A stretch of DNA of 64,000 nt from Bacillota bacterium (GCA_015059495.1 SVAI01000001.1:1-64000); one strand, 5' to 3'; shown: positions 8,659 through 19,464, counted from the stretch's first letter. Notes: a model not told the origin generated them from the letters alone. Numbers and translations: made by a program.

Positions 8659-11600
8659 ATGAATACAACTAAGTTTTTTAATAGCATCAATTTCGATTTA
8701 GAATTAAATGCTGACATTAAAAGTGTTATTTTAAAAAGATCAACTGAAACTTTTACTGTTACATTAACTCTAAAAGAATATCCCAGTGCAGATGTACTAT
8801 TTAAACTTTTTGAATGTGCAGCAGGTGGTATTAACAAACAAAAGAAGTGTGTTGTAAAAATTGAATGTGACACCATTTCAGAAGATGACATATTAAATAC
8901 TTTTAACTTCATACTACAAAAAATGATAGAGGATTCTCCATCACTATCATCACTAAGTGAAGCAACTGTAACTTTAAATGATAATATTATTAATATTGAA
9001 GTAGCTACTAATGTAGATACTACTTTAGTAAATGATAAAAAGAAATATTTATTAAATAAATTAAGTGCTTATGGTATTAATAATATTGATATAGAAACAA
9101 CAGTTAATGTTGAAAAGAATAATAAAATAAAAGATGAAATACAAAAAGAAAAAGAAAGTGGAGTAGTAATTAAAAAAGAAGATAGTCCAATAATATTAGG
9201 TAAACATATTGATGGTGAAATTACTAATATAGATGATATAGTAGGTGAAGCATCTAATATAATTAATGAATCTTATGTCTTTGGTTTTGAAGGAAGATCA
9301 TTTGAAAAAACTAATATTGTTAACTTAAAAATATCTGATAATACTAACTCTATGTTAGCTAAATTCTTTGTAAGAGATAAAGATGAATTTAATGCTATAT
9401 GTAAAAAGATTAAAGAAGGTAAATGGTATAGATTCCATGGATATGTTAAGTATGATACTTTTGCTAAAGATTTAGTATTTAATGTTAATAACATGGAAGC
9501 CATTGATTCTAAAGAGCAAAAGATAGTAGATGAAGCTCCAGTTAAAAGAGTTGAACTTCATACACATACAATGATGAGTGCAATGGATGGTGTAATTGAA
9601 GCTAAATCATTAGTTAAAGCTGCAACATCAATGGGTATGAAAGCAATAGCAGTTACAGACCATAACTGTGTACAAGCATTCCCAGAACTATTCCATGCTG
9701 TATGTGATTTCAATAAAGGTAAAGAAGAACAAGATAAATTTAAAGTACTATATGGTACTGAACTTAACATCGTAAATGATGATGTATCAATTATCTATCA
9801 AAATAAAGAATATGATTTATTAGATCAAGAATATGTAGTATTCGATACAGAGACTACAGGTTTCTATGCAGGTTCAGATCAAATGATTGAAATCGGTGCT
9901 GTTAAAATTAAAAATGGTACTATTACAGATCGTTTTGATGAACTAATTAATCCAAATAGAAAACTACCACAAAAGATAGTTGAACTAACTGCAATCACAG
10001 ATGATATGTTAAAAGATAAAGACACTGAAGAAAATGTTACTAGACGTTTCTTAGAGTGGACTGGTGATCTACCAATGGTAGCACACAATGCCAAATTCGA
10101 TATCTCATTTATGAAAGCAGCAATGTCTAAATATAACTTAGGTGAATTTAAAAATACAGTACTAGATACCATGGAAATGGCTAGACTTATTTATCCAACA
10201 TGGACAAACCATAAGTTATCAACATTAGTAAAGAATTTAGAAGTACCATGGGAAGAAGATAAACACCATAGAGGTGATTATGATGCTGAAGGTACTGCAA
10301 TTGCATTCTTTAAAATGTGTAAGACACTATCAGACAGAAACATAACAACAACATCTAAAATATTAGATGACATGGATATGGAATCAATGATTAAATTTGC
10401 TAGACCATTCCATGCAACTATACTATGTAAAAATAGAGTAGGTTTAAAAAATCTATTTAAAATAATATCAATTGCTAATACTAAATATTTATATAAAAAT
10501 GAACAACCTAAAATACCTAGACAAGAAGTTGAAAAATTAAGAGAAGGTTTACTTATTGGTTCAGCATGTATTAACAATGAAGTATTCCAAAATGCTGATA
10601 AATTAGAAGATGAAGAATTAGTAAACATGATGAACTTCTATGATTATATTGAAGTTCAACCAGTTTCAGTGTTTTCACATCTAATAGGTCCTAATCAAAA
10701 GTTTAATTCAATTATTGAAGCAGAAAATCACTTAAAGAAAATAATTAGAGTGGCTGAATCTGCAGGTAAACTAGTTGTTGCAACAGGGGATGTACATAAC
10801 TTAAAGAAAGAAGATTTAATCTATAGAGAAATCATAGTTAATCAAAAATTCAATGGTAAATTACACCCATTAAATAGACAAGGTATAAGTGTACCTAACA
10901 TGTATTTAAAAACAACTCAAGAAATGTTAGATGAATTTAACTTTATCGATGAAGAAACAAGAAATAAAATAGTTATTGAAAATACAAATAAAATAGCAGA
11001 ACAAATCGAAGAAATCGAAGTTATTATAGATACTGGTGGTATACCATTTGCCCCTAAGATTGAAAACTCTAAAGAAGACTTAACTAAGATGGTTTATGAT
11101 AAAGCTAGAGAATGGTATGGTGATGTATTACCACATCATATGGAAGAAAGAATAGCACTAGAACTATACGGACAACCATTAATTGATGCTGTTACTACAA
11201 ACTATCCAGATAATGAAGATGAAAGATTTGCTCATCTACATGAAGTAGTATTAAAAGGTCCAGATGAAGTTCAAAATGAAATCTACTTAAGTTTAAAGAA
11301 GAGTAACGAAGAAAACTTGTCTGATGAAGAACTAAAAGAACAAGCTAAAGGTAAGATGACTGCTATCATTGGTGCTAACTTTGACGTTATTTACTTAATC
11401 GCTCAAAAACTAGTTAAACACTCTAATGATGAAGGATTCTTAGTAGGATCCAGAGGTTCGGTAGGTTCATCATTTGTTGCTAACCTAATGGGTATAACAG
11501 AAGTTAACTCACTAGCACCTCACTATAGATGTCCTAAGTGTAAACTATCTTTATTTAATAATGAAGATGGTGAACCTTATGGTAATGAATATAAATGTGG

Positions 11601-13149
11601 ATTTGACCTTCCTGATAAGAAGTGTCCAAAATGTGGAACACCAATGCATAAAGATGGACATGATATTCCATTCCAAACATTCTTAGGATTTAATGCCGAT
11701 AAGGTTCCAGATATCGACCTTAACTTCAGTGATTTAAATCAAGCAAGTGCACACGAATATACAAAAGTATTATTCGGTGTTGATAATGTATATAGAGCAG
11801 GTACAGTTGGTACAGTAGCAGATAAAACTGCATACGGTTATGTACAAGGTTACCTAGAAAATAAAAATATAACAAAACGTAGTGTTGAAATAGAACGTTT
11901 AGCTAAAGGATGTACTGGTGTTAAACGTACAACTGGACAACACCCAGGTGGTATCGTTGTTATTCCAGGATACATGGATGTATTTGATTTTACACCATTC
12001 CAATTTCCAGCTGAAGATCCAACTTCAGTATGGAGAACAACACACTTTGATTACCATGCTATCGACCAAGACGTATTAAAACTAGATATCTTAGGTCATA
12101 CAGATCCAACACAACTTAGAATGATTCAAGAATTAACTGGTGATAACATTACTGAAGTACCTTTAGATGATAAAGATACAATGTCTATTTTTACATCAAC
12201 TAAAGCACTAGGTGTAACTAATGAACAAATAATGTGTGATACCGGAACACTTGGAGTTCCAGAGTTTGGTACACCATTTACTATCCAATTAGTTAAAGAT
12301 ACTAAACCAACAACATTTGCCGAACTTGTTAAAATTTCAGGTTTAGCACATGGTACAGACGTATGGTTAGGTAATGCTCAAGAATTAATTCAAAAGAACG
12401 TAGTTCCATTTGCTAAAGTAATCGGTTGTCGTGACGACATCATGGTTGAACTTATGTACGGTGGTTTACCACCATTCAAAGCATTTAAAATAATGGAGTT
12501 TGTTCGTAAAGGAAGAGCATCAAAAGATCCAGCTGCTTGGGCAGAATTTAAAAAACTAATGGAAGAATATAAAATACCAGAGTGGTTCATTAATTCATGT
12601 TCTAAAATTAAATACATGTTCCCTAAGGCACATGCTGCAGCTTACGTAACATCAGCCTTCAGAATTGCTTGGTATAAAGTTCATAAACCAGCAATATATT
12701 ACACAACATATTTCTCAACAAGATTTGATGATTTTGATTTAGAAACTATGGTTGGTGGATATGATGCAATCAAAAAGAAAATGATAGAAATTATAAATAA
12801 AGGTTATGATGCAACTAAAAAAGAAGGAGACTTACTTGAAACATTAAAACTATCTTTAGAAGCAACAGCTAGAGGTTTCAAATTTGGTCTTATTGATTTA
12901 GAAAAATCAGATGCTAAAAACTTTGTTTTAGATGATGATGGTAAAACTCTAATTTGCCCATTTAGAGTTCTAGATGGACTTGGAGTCGAAGTTTCAAAAC
13001 AAATTATTGAAGCAAGAAAAGAACGTCCATTCATTTCAATGGAAGACTTACAACAAAGAGGTAAAGTATCTCAAACAGTAATAGCTAAACTAAGAGAATT
13101 ACATGTTTTAGATGGATTACCTGAAACATCTCAATTAAGCTTATTTTAG
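8659..13149 (+). CDS. polC: DNA polymerase III PolC-type
   Basis: Main replicative polymerase of low-GC Gram-positives with built-in proofreading. 1,496 residues from 8659; GAAGGA lies 6 bases before, so the upstream ATG at 8641 that overlaps the dnaE stop is less likely. Domains in order: N-terminal region; OB domain (about 225-285, KWYRFHGYVKYD); first PHP part (VELHTHTMMSAMDG near 298); inserted 3'-5' exonuclease (VVFDTETTGFYAG near 395, MVAHNAKFDISFM, HRGDYDAEGTA); second PHP part (ATGDVHNL); polymerase with GSRGSVGSSFVANLMG, a four-Cys zinc site (CPKC ... CPKCG), PDIDLNFSDLNQ near 1016, GQHPGGIVVIP and DVLKLDILGHTDPT; C-terminal helix-hairpin-helix region. Catalytic residues are present in both exonuclease and polymerase. 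It is next to dnaE, which is unusual. Confidence 0.98.
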   Translation: MNTTKFFNSINFDLELNADIKSVILKRSTETFTVTLTLKEYPSADVLFKLFECAAGGINKQKKCVVKIECDTISEDDILNTFNFILQKMIEDSPSLSSLSEATVTLNDNIINIEVATNVDTTLVNDKKKYLLNKLSAYGINNIDIETTVNVEKNNKIKDEIQKEKESGVVIKKEDSPIILGKHIDGEITNIDDIVGEASNIINESYVFGFEGRSFEKTNIVNLKISDNTNSMLAKFFVRDKDEFNAICKKIKEGKWYRFHGYVKYDTFAKDLVFNVNNMEAIDSKEQKIVDEAPVKRVELHTHTMMSAMDGVIEAKSLVKAATSMGMKAIAVTDHNCVQAFPELFHAVCDFNKGKEEQDKFKVLYGTELNIVNDDVSIIYQNKEYDLLDQEYVVFDTETTGFYAGSDQMIEIGAVKIKNGTITDRFDELINPNRKLPQKIVELTAITDDMLKDKDTEENVTRRFLEWTGDLPMVAHNAKFDISFMKAAMSKYNLGEFKNTVLDTMEMARLIYPTWTNHKLSTLVKNLEVPWEEDKHHRGDYDAEGTAIAFFKMCKTLSDRNITTTSKILDDMDMESMIKFARPFHATILCKNRVGLKNLFKIISIANTKYLYKNEQPKIPRQEVEKLREGLLIGSACINNEVFQNADKLEDEELVNMMNFYDYIEVQPVSVFSHLIGPNQKFNSIIEAENHLKKIIRVAESAGKLVVATGDVHNLKKEDLIYREIIVNQKFNGKLHPLNRQGISVPNMYLKTTQEMLDEFNFIDEETRNKIVIENTNKIAEQIEEIEVIIDTGGIPFAPKIENSKEDLTKMVYDKAREWYGDVLPHHMEERIALELYGQPLIDAVTTNYPDNEDERFAHLHEVVLKGPDEVQNEIYLSLKKSNEENLSDEELKEQAKGKMTAIIGANFDVIYLIAQKLVKHSNDEGFLVGSRGSVGSSFVANLMGITEVNSLAPHYRCPKCKLSLFNNEDGEPYGNEYKCGFDLPDKKCPKCGTPMHKDGHDIPFQTFLGFNADKVPDIDLNFSDLNQASAHEYTKVLFGVDNVYRAGTVGTVADKTAYGYVQGYLENKNITKRSVEIERLAKGCTGVKRTTGQHPGGIVVIPGYMDVFDFTPFQFPAEDPTSVWRTTHFDYHAIDQDVLKLDILGHTDPTQLRMIQELTGDNITEVPLDDKDTMSIFTSTKALGVTNEQIMCDTGTLGVPEFGTPFTIQLVKDTKPTTFAELVKISGLAHGTDVWLGNAQELIQKNVVPFAKVIGCRDDIMVELMYGGLPPFKAFKIMEFVRKGRASKDPAAWAEFKKLMEEYKIPEWFINSCSKIKYMFPKAHAAAYVTSAFRIAWYKVHKPAIYYTTYFSTRFDDFDLETMVGGYDAIKKKMIEIINKGYDATKKEGDLLETLKLSLEATARGFKFGLIDLEKSDAKNFVLDDDGKTLICPFRVLDGLGVEVSKQIIEARKERPFISMEDLQQRGKVSQTVIAKLRELHVLDGLPETSQLSLF

Positions 13150-13160
13150 GAGGATTAATA

Positions 13161-13838
13161 ATGGATAAAGAATTATACGAAAAACTACATAAAGCATATA
13201 TCATTTTAAAAGATAATATTAAAACTGACAGAGAGGACTTAGAACAATTTAAACAAGATTTAGAAGACATCAAGTTAGGTAAAAAAACTAGTCCAATGCT
13301 TTCTAATTCAGTTGGTAAAAAATTAGCTGATGAAATATTAAAAGAAAAGGTTGATAATAATCAAATAAAAATAGACCAAACCAATGAACAACAAGTAAGT
13401 GAATTATTAGCAGAATGGTCAGTTAATAATTGTGAATCTGTATTGGAAGATAATGAAAGAAAATTAACTACTTTTGTTTCTGGTGTAGATAAAAGTCTTG
13501 ATGATGAAACTGATAGAACTTATCTATACTATAACATTAGTAAAGATAGGGTATATAAATATAGACATTTATTATCTAGAAAATATGTATTCTTTGATTT
13601 AGATGATCCAGCACATGAAGAATTTATTGATAATAATAATATAGTATTTTTTACACAAAGTATTAAAAATCCAGATATAAGAACACAAGACTTTGAAGAA
13701 ATCAGAGAAAACTATATTTTATATTTACTAAATGCACCTACATATGAAGATACATATTCTTTTGATTCATTAAAGACAACTCTTTATAGTGGTTCCATTA
13801 GGGTAAGAAAAGCCCAAAATAATTCAGACATAAAATAA
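13161..13838 (+). CDS. Unknown cytoplasmic protein between polC and addB
   Basis: 225 residues, charged, no signal peptide or membrane segment. The first about 60 residues are predicted helical and lysine/aspartate rich (KTDREDLEQFKQDLEDIK); the second half has more mixed structure (RKYVFFDLDDPAHEEFI). AGGAGG precedes the ATG, and it starts 11 bases after polC, so it is in the polymerase transcript. Its stop codon lies inside a terminator hairpin, so it ends that operon. No family recognised. Confidence 0.75.
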   Translation: MDKELYEKLHKAYIILKDNIKTDREDLEQFKQDLEDIKLGKKTSPMLSNSVGKKLADEILKEKVDNNQIKIDQTNEQQVSELLAEWSVNNCESVLEDNERKLTTFVSGVDKSLDDETDRTYLYYNISKDRVYKYRHLLSRKYVFFDLDDPAHEEFIDNNNIVFFTQSIKNPDIRTQDFEEIRENYILYLLNAPTYEDTYSFDSLKTTLYSGSIRVRKAQNNSDIK

Positions 13839-13857
13839 CTATTTTATGTCTTTTTTT
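13827..13857 (+). terminator. Terminator overlapping the stop of the 13161 gene
   Basis: GACATAAAATA pairs with TATTTTATGTC around a 2-3 nt loop, followed by seven T. The left arm includes the stop codon. It ends the ruvA-polC block. Confidence 0.85.
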
Positions 13858-13881
13858 GATATAATAAGGAAGGTGATTTAT

Positions 13882-16182
13882 ATGCTTGATTTAATATTAA
13901 ATAATTCAATAGTTATCTGTCCAAGTAGTATTAAAAATAATATCTTACTTGAATCATCTAAATCTAAAACTCTTAAAAATATTAAGTTTATAACTATCAA
14001 AGATTTTATTAATAACTATTATGGAACATATGATATTAATGCTATATATTATGTGATGAAAAAGTATAAATATTCATATGATGTAACTATAAAGTATTTA
14101 GATAACTTATTTTACTCTTATGAAGATTTAAATTATTTATATAAAGATTTATTAGATAATAATTATTTAATATTTAATGAATTATTTAAAAGAGAAGTAT
14201 CTAAAAAACAATTGTATTTAATTGGTTATTCTAATATAGATAAATATGTAATTAATGATCTAGAGGCTTTAAATACTAAGTTTCTAGAAGTTACTTCAAA
14301 TGAATATAAACATCAAGTATATGAATGTATAACACAAAGTGATGAACTTGAATTAGTGTTACAAGATATAATAAAAAATCATATTAATGAACTAGATAAA
14401 GTATTTTTAGTTAATGTAAGTAATGATTATAAAGTTGAACTTAAAAGATTATCTAAACTATATCATATTAATATTAATTTAAATGATAAAGTATCTATTT
14501 ATTCATCTAAATATATACAATTATTTATTAATAATTTAAAACAAACTAAAGATATAAATAAATCACTTGAACTAATCGAAGATATAGATATTAAAAATAA
14601 AGTAATAGATATTTTAAATAAATATACATTTGATATTGATGATATATCTATAGATATTATTGATAATGTACTTAAACATACTTATAAAGATATAGATTTG
14701 TTAGATAATGCTATTAACATTATTAATATTGAGGATATTAATAATCCAAATAACTATTATTACATATTAAACTTTAATCAAGGTATAATACCTGCAACAT
14801 ATCATGATGATGATTTAATAAGTGATGATATGAAAACTAAACTTAATTTAAATACATCATTTGATAAAGTATTAAATAATAAAAATAATATAATTAAAAT
14901 ATTAAATAATTATCCTAATATATTTATTACTTATAAATTAAAAGATAATTATAATGAATATATTAAATCACCACTAATTGATGAATTAAATCTAGAGGTA
15001 ATTAAATATAACAATAATGATTATAGTTTCTCTAATGAATTAAATAAATTAACACTAGCTAAAAAACTAGATGATTATTATAAATTTAATATTGAAGATA
15101 AATCTCTATATGATTTATATACTACATATAAAGATATTAATTATGATTCATATGATAATAAATTTAATCAAGTAGAGTATCCACTAATAAAAGAATATCT
15201 AAAAGATAAATTAACATTATCATATTCATCTATTAATAATTATTTTCATTGTGCATTTAAATATTATATAAGTAATATTTTAAAACTAGATATTTATGAA
15301 GAAACATTTAACACTTTAATAGGTAACTTATATCATCATTGTTTATCTAAAATGTATGAAGATAATTTTGATTTACAAAAAGAATATAATGCATTTTTAA
15401 GTGATAAAGAACTAACTAATAAAGAAAGATTCTTTATAAATAATTTATATTCTAATCTAGAGTACATAATTAAAACTATTAAGTATCAAGAATCTAAAAG
15501 TAAATATAACAAGACTGAATGTGAAAAGAATATTAAACTTAATATAGATAATGACATTGATACAATATTCTTAGGTTTTGTAGATAAGATTAAAATCTAT
15601 GAAGAAAATGATATTAAATATGTATCTATAATAGATTATAAAACTGGTAGTGTTGATACATCACTAGATAATATTAATCATGGATTTAACTTACAATTAC
15701 CTGTTTATATTTACTTAATTAAAAAGAGTGACAGTGTTGCTAAAATAAGTGGATTCTATTTCCAAGAATTATTACACTCACTTGAAACAGAAGCTAAAGA
15801 TGTAGATAAATCTCTTCAAGATAATTTAAAATTAATTGGTTATACAATTGATGACGAAAGTCTAATTCAAAACTTTGATTCAACATATGACCATAGTGAA
15901 GTAATTAAAGGTATGGCTTTAACTCAAAAAGGTTTTGCACATTATACTAAATTATTTAATGAAGATAATATTAATACAATAGTTGAACTAGTTAATAAAC
16001 ATATTAATGAAGTTATAAGTGCTATTAAATTAGGTGAATTTAATATTAATCCAAAAAGAATTAATGATAAATTAATCGGATGCCAATACTGTAAATTTAA
16101 AGATATATGTTATAAAAAAGAAGAGGATGTTGTAACATTACAAGATACTAAAACTTCAGATATCTTAGGAGGTGAAGAATAA
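13882..16182 (+). CDS. addB: AddB-type nuclease subunit, shortened
   Basis: AddB pairs with AddA to resect double-strand breaks and recognise Chi. 766 residues against about 1,160 in Bacillus. GGAAGGTGATTTAT before 13882 sets the start; the longer frame from 13846 runs through the upstream terminator. The C-terminal PD-(D/E)XK nuclease is clear: IGNLYHHC, IIDYKTGS near residue 585 with the catalytic Asp and Lys, and LQLPVYIYL. The four iron-sulphur cysteines are present: C457 in FHCAFKY and C734, C737, C743 in CQYCKFKDIC. The N-terminal helicase-like half is reduced and I find no Walker A loop such as GxxGSGKT. Its stop overlaps the addA start by one base, so the two are translationally coupled. 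Confidence 0.85.
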   Translation: MLDLILNNSIVICPSSIKNNILLESSKSKTLKNIKFITIKDFINNYYGTYDINAIYYVMKKYKYSYDVTIKYLDNLFYSYEDLNYLYKDLLDNNYLIFNELFKREVSKKQLYLIGYSNIDKYVINDLEALNTKFLEVTSNEYKHQVYECITQSDELELVLQDIIKNHINELDKVFLVNVSNDYKVELKRLSKLYHININLNDKVSIYSSKYIQLFINNLKQTKDINKSLELIEDIDIKNKVIDILNKYTFDIDDISIDIIDNVLKHTYKDIDLLDNAINIINIEDINNPNNYYYILNFNQGIIPATYHDDDLISDDMKTKLNLNTSFDKVLNNKNNIIKILNNYPNIFITYKLKDNYNEYIKSPLIDELNLEVIKYNNNDYSFSNELNKLTLAKKLDDYYKFNIEDKSLYDLYTTYKDINYDSYDNKFNQVEYPLIKEYLKDKLTLSYSSINNYFHCAFKYYISNILKLDIYEETFNTLIGNLYHHCLSKMYEDNFDLQKEYNAFLSDKELTNKERFFINNLYSNLEYIIKTIKYQESKSKYNKTECEKNIKLNIDNDIDTIFLGFVDKIKIYEENDIKYVSIIDYKTGSVDTSLDNINHGFNLQLPVYIYLIKKSDSVAKISGFYFQELLHSLETEAKDVDKSLQDNLKLIGYTIDDESLIQNFDSTYDHSEVIKGMALTQKGFAHYTKLFNEDNINTIVELVNKHINEVISAIKLGEFNINPKRINDKLIGCQYCKFKDICYKKEEDVVTLQDTKTSDILGGEE

Positions 16183-19100
16183 TGAAATGGACTATCAATC
16201 AAGAAAAAGCAATTAAAGATTTTGGTCATAACATTATTGTTAGTGCCGGAGCAGGATCAGGTAAAACTGCAGTTCTTTCAGAACGTGTTCTTCACCATGT
16301 CGAAAATAACATAAGTGTTGATGAGCTTTTAATTCTAACATTCACTAATGCCGCAGCTGCAGAAATGAAAGAGAGAATCAGAAAGAAACTAATCAAAAAC
16401 AATCACTTAAACGAAGCCAATAAAGTAGATACTGCATACATCACAACGTTTGATTCACTAGCATTATCTATACTAAAAAAATATTCTTATAAATTAAATC
16501 TATCAAGCAATATTTCAATTATAGATTCATCTTTAATAACACTAAAAAAAGAAGAAATACTAACATCTATTTTTGAAAATTTATATGAAACTAATAATGA
16601 ATTATTTCTAAAACTAATCAAAGACTTTTGTTTAAAAGATGATAAAGAAATCTTTGAAAATATTTTAATGTTAGATTCTAAACTAGATAATTTATATGAT
16701 AAAAAAGAATACTTATCTAATTACATTAATAAATATTATTCTGATGAATATGTAGATGATTTAGTAAACCAATATAATACATTATTATTTAACAAAATAG
16801 AGGAAATAAAAAACTTAACTGAAAGTTTAAAATACTATCTAGAAGATAAAAACTATTCTAAATATTTAGAGTACATTAATCCAACTATTAATTCTAGAAC
16901 TTATAATGATATTAAATTTAATGTTAATAATTTAAAAACTATTAGATTAATGAATACCTCTGATGAATCTAAATTAATTAGAAATAAGATTAAATCTATT
17001 CTAGAAGAATTAAAAGACTTAACTAAATATAATGATTATACTGAAATTAAAAATAATATTGTATCAACTAAAGACTATATAGATATTATTACTAAAATAT
17101 TAATTGAATTTAATGATAAAGTAATGGAATATAAATATAGTATCTTATCTTTTGAATTCTCTGATATAGCTAAATTAGCTATTAAAATATTAAAAGATAA
17201 TGAAGATATAAGATTAACTCTAAGAAATAAATATAAAGAAATATTAATTGATGAATATCAAGATACCAATGATTTACAAGATATATTTATATCTTTAATT
17301 GAAAATCATAATCAATATATGGTAGGGGATATTAAACAATCTATCTATAGATTTAGAAATGCTAATCCAAATCTATTTAAATCTAAATATGAAAGTTATG
17401 CTAATAGTAAAATAGATGAAAAAATAGATTTAGTTGAAAACTTTAGATCTAGAGAAGAAGTATTACAAAACATTAACGATATATTTAATTTAATTATGGA
17501 TGAACAAGTAGGGGGTGCCGCTTACTTTGATTCTCATCAAATGCAATTTGGTCTAAAAGCCTATAACGATGTTAAAGATGAAAACTATCAAATGCAATTT
17601 TTAAACTATTCAGTTGATAAAGATGACAAAAGATTTACTAAAGAAGAAATTGAAATCTTTACTATTGCAAAAGATATTAAAGAAAAAGTAGATAATCACT
17701 TTACAATCATGGATAAAGAAAATAACCAAAGAAGAAATATTGAATATTCCGATTTTGCTATTTTAATCGCATCATCTAAACAATTTAATCTATATAAACA
17801 AGTATTTGAATACTTAAATATTCCAATTACTATAATGAAAGATAATGCTATAACAAGTAATATTAATATAAGTATTATTAAAAATCTTTATAAACTATTA
17901 ATATGTATTAAAAATAAAGATTATTCTACTAACTTTAAATATGCATATATGTCTATAGCTAGATCATATTTATTTCAAATAAATGATAATGATATCTTAT
18001 CAACTCTAGTTAATAAAAATTATTATGATTCTAATATCTATAAATTATTAAAAGATATTTCAGATAATCTAGATAGTTTATCTAATAAAGAAATATATAA
18101 TATGATAATAGATAAATTTGATATCTATAATAAATTAATAACTATAGGTAATATCAAAAATAATTTAATAGTATTAGATTATCTAAATAATATAGTAGAT
18201 AATCTAGATAAACTAGGGTACACTTACTTAGACTTCTATGACTATCTAGAAAGTATTCTATCTAAAGAATTAGATATTAACTTATCACTAAATAAAGATA
18301 CAAGTAACTCAGTTAAAATAATGACTATTCATGCATCAAAAGGTTTAGAATATCCAATAATATATTTACCAAATCTATATGAAAAATTTAACATAAGAGA
18401 TTTAAATTCTAAATTCATATATAATGATAAATATGGATTAATATCGTTATATAAAGATAAACAAGTATTAAAAAATACTATTATTAAACCATTACTTAAA
18501 AATGAATATCTAAAAGAAGAAGTATCAGAAAAACTAAGATTACTTTATGTTGCTTTAACTAGAGCAAGAGAACAGATGATATTTGTTGGTACACTAGAAG
18601 AAAACATTCTAGCATATAAAGATAATAGTATAATAAATAATAGTACTAGATTATCCTATATGTCATTTAAAGATATCTTAGATTCTATTTATTCAACTAT
18701 TAAACCTCATGTAATTAATGTTAATATTGATGATTTAAATATAACTAAAAACTATAAATATAAATCTATAATTAATAACAATATCAAAGAGGGTAGTTTA
18801 ATAACTGTTAATGAAATAAATAATATATCTAATGTAATAGATAAAAAAAGATTATCTAAAAATACTCATGATCTATATACAAATGATATTAAAAATAATA
18901 TTAAATTAGGATTAAGAATGCATGAAGTATTAGAGTTAACTGACTTTAATAATCCTGACCTATCTAATTTAAATACATTAGAAGCAGAATTATTAAATAA
19001 ATTTTTAAGTACTAATATTTATAAAGATGCTAATATCTATAAAGAATATGAATTCATGTATGAAGAAGATAATACTTTAATACATGGTATTATAGACCTT

Positions 19101-19274
19101 CTATTAGTATTTAATGATAAAGCAATCATTATTGATTATAAGTTAAAGAACATAGATGACGATGCTTATCTAAAACAGTTAAATGGTTATAAAAAATATA
19201 TTGAAGGAATATTACATAAAAATACAGATATATATTTATATTCAATATTCGATGGAACATTAATAAAGAAGTAA
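16182..19274 (+). CDS. addA: ATP-dependent helicase/nuclease subunit A
   Basis: AddA is a 3'-5' superfamily 1 helicase with its own nuclease, working with AddB in break repair. 1,030 residues (about 1,230 in Bacillus). Motifs: Walker A SAGAGSGKT near residue 22, LLILTFTNAAAAEMKERI, Walker B LIDEYQDTND near 356, VGDIKQSIYRFRNANP near 381, IMTIHASKGLEYP near 716, LLYVALTRAREQM near 789. The C-terminal nuclease has MHEVLE, IHGIIDLLL near 968 and IIDYKLKN near 983, so the catalytic Asp/Asp/Lys set is complete. AGGAGGTGAAGAA lies just before the start, inside addB. Confidence 0.96.
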   Translation: MKWTINQEKAIKDFGHNIIVSAGAGSGKTAVLSERVLHHVENNISVDELLILTFTNAAAAEMKERIRKKLIKNNHLNEANKVDTAYITTFDSLALSILKKYSYKLNLSSNISIIDSSLITLKKEEILTSIFENLYETNNELFLKLIKDFCLKDDKEIFENILMLDSKLDNLYDKKEYLSNYINKYYSDEYVDDLVNQYNTLLFNKIEEIKNLTESLKYYLEDKNYSKYLEYINPTINSRTYNDIKFNVNNLKTIRLMNTSDESKLIRNKIKSILEELKDLTKYNDYTEIKNNIVSTKDYIDIITKILIEFNDKVMEYKYSILSFEFSDIAKLAIKILKDNEDIRLTLRNKYKEILIDEYQDTNDLQDIFISLIENHNQYMVGDIKQSIYRFRNANPNLFKSKYESYANSKIDEKIDLVENFRSREEVLQNINDIFNLIMDEQVGGAAYFDSHQMQFGLKAYNDVKDENYQMQFLNYSVDKDDKRFTKEEIEIFTIAKDIKEKVDNHFTIMDKENNQRRNIEYSDFAILIASSKQFNLYKQVFEYLNIPITIMKDNAITSNINISIIKNLYKLLICIKNKDYSTNFKYAYMSIARSYLFQINDNDILSTLVNKNYYDSNIYKLLKDISDNLDSLSNKEIYNMIIDKFDIYNKLITIGNIKNNLIVLDYLNNIVDNLDKLGYTYLDFYDYLESILSKELDINLSLNKDTSNSVKIMTIHASKGLEYPIIYLPNLYEKFNIRDLNSKFIYNDKYGLISLYKDKQVLKNTIIKPLLKNEYLKEEVSEKLRLLYVALTRAREQMIFVGTLEENILAYKDNSIINNSTRLSYMSFKDILDSIYSTIKPHVINVNIDDLNITKNYKYKSIINNNIKEGSLITVNEINNISNVIDKKRLSKNTHDLYTNDIKNNIKLGLRMHEVLELTDFNNPDLSNLNTLEAELLNKFLSTNIYKDANIYKEYEFMYEEDNTLIHGIIDLLLVFNDKAIIIDYKLKNIDDDAYLKQLNGYKKYIEGILHKNTDIYLYSIFDGTLIKK

Positions 19275-19293
19275 TTTAATTACTTCTTTTTTT
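19265..19293 (+). terminator. Terminator after addA
   Basis: AAAGAAGTAAT pairs with ATTACTTCTTT around a 3-nt loop and runs into seven T. The left arm contains the addA stop. A second copy of its right part lies at 19777. Confidence 0.88.
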
Positions 19294-19340
19294 ATGAGTG
19301 CAAGAAATACTTTACATTCAAAATATTTACAATTGATAAT
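19271..19340 (+). repeat. 70-bp direct repeat, copy 1 (addA 3' region)
   Basis: It begins within the addA terminator and continues about 50 bases beyond. It matches 19777-19846 at 67 of 70 positions by eye. The two copies bracket the micropeptide pair at 19500-19721. Confidence 0.9.
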
Positions 19341-19464
19341 AAGATTACGCTAATATATGATATACAAAATGAATTGAAATAAGCAACTTAAAAAGAAAAA
19401 TGATGAATATTAATTAGTACTATGACGTCGAAGAAGAAGTGTTAAAAAATATTCAATAATAAGT
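19341..19464. other. Gap with no recognisable gene
   Basis: 124 bases between the first 70-bp repeat and the micropeptide promoter. I see no ORF with a ribosome binding site, no stable hairpin and no RNA motif. It may be remnant sequence. Confidence 0.5.

Noticed and set aside
8600-8700. Mycoplasma-type code (TGA as Trp), suspected from the AT-rich, Mollicutes-like look.
   Set aside because: dnaE, the 55961 gene and the 50691 gene end at TGA, and all Trp residues at conserved sites use TGG.
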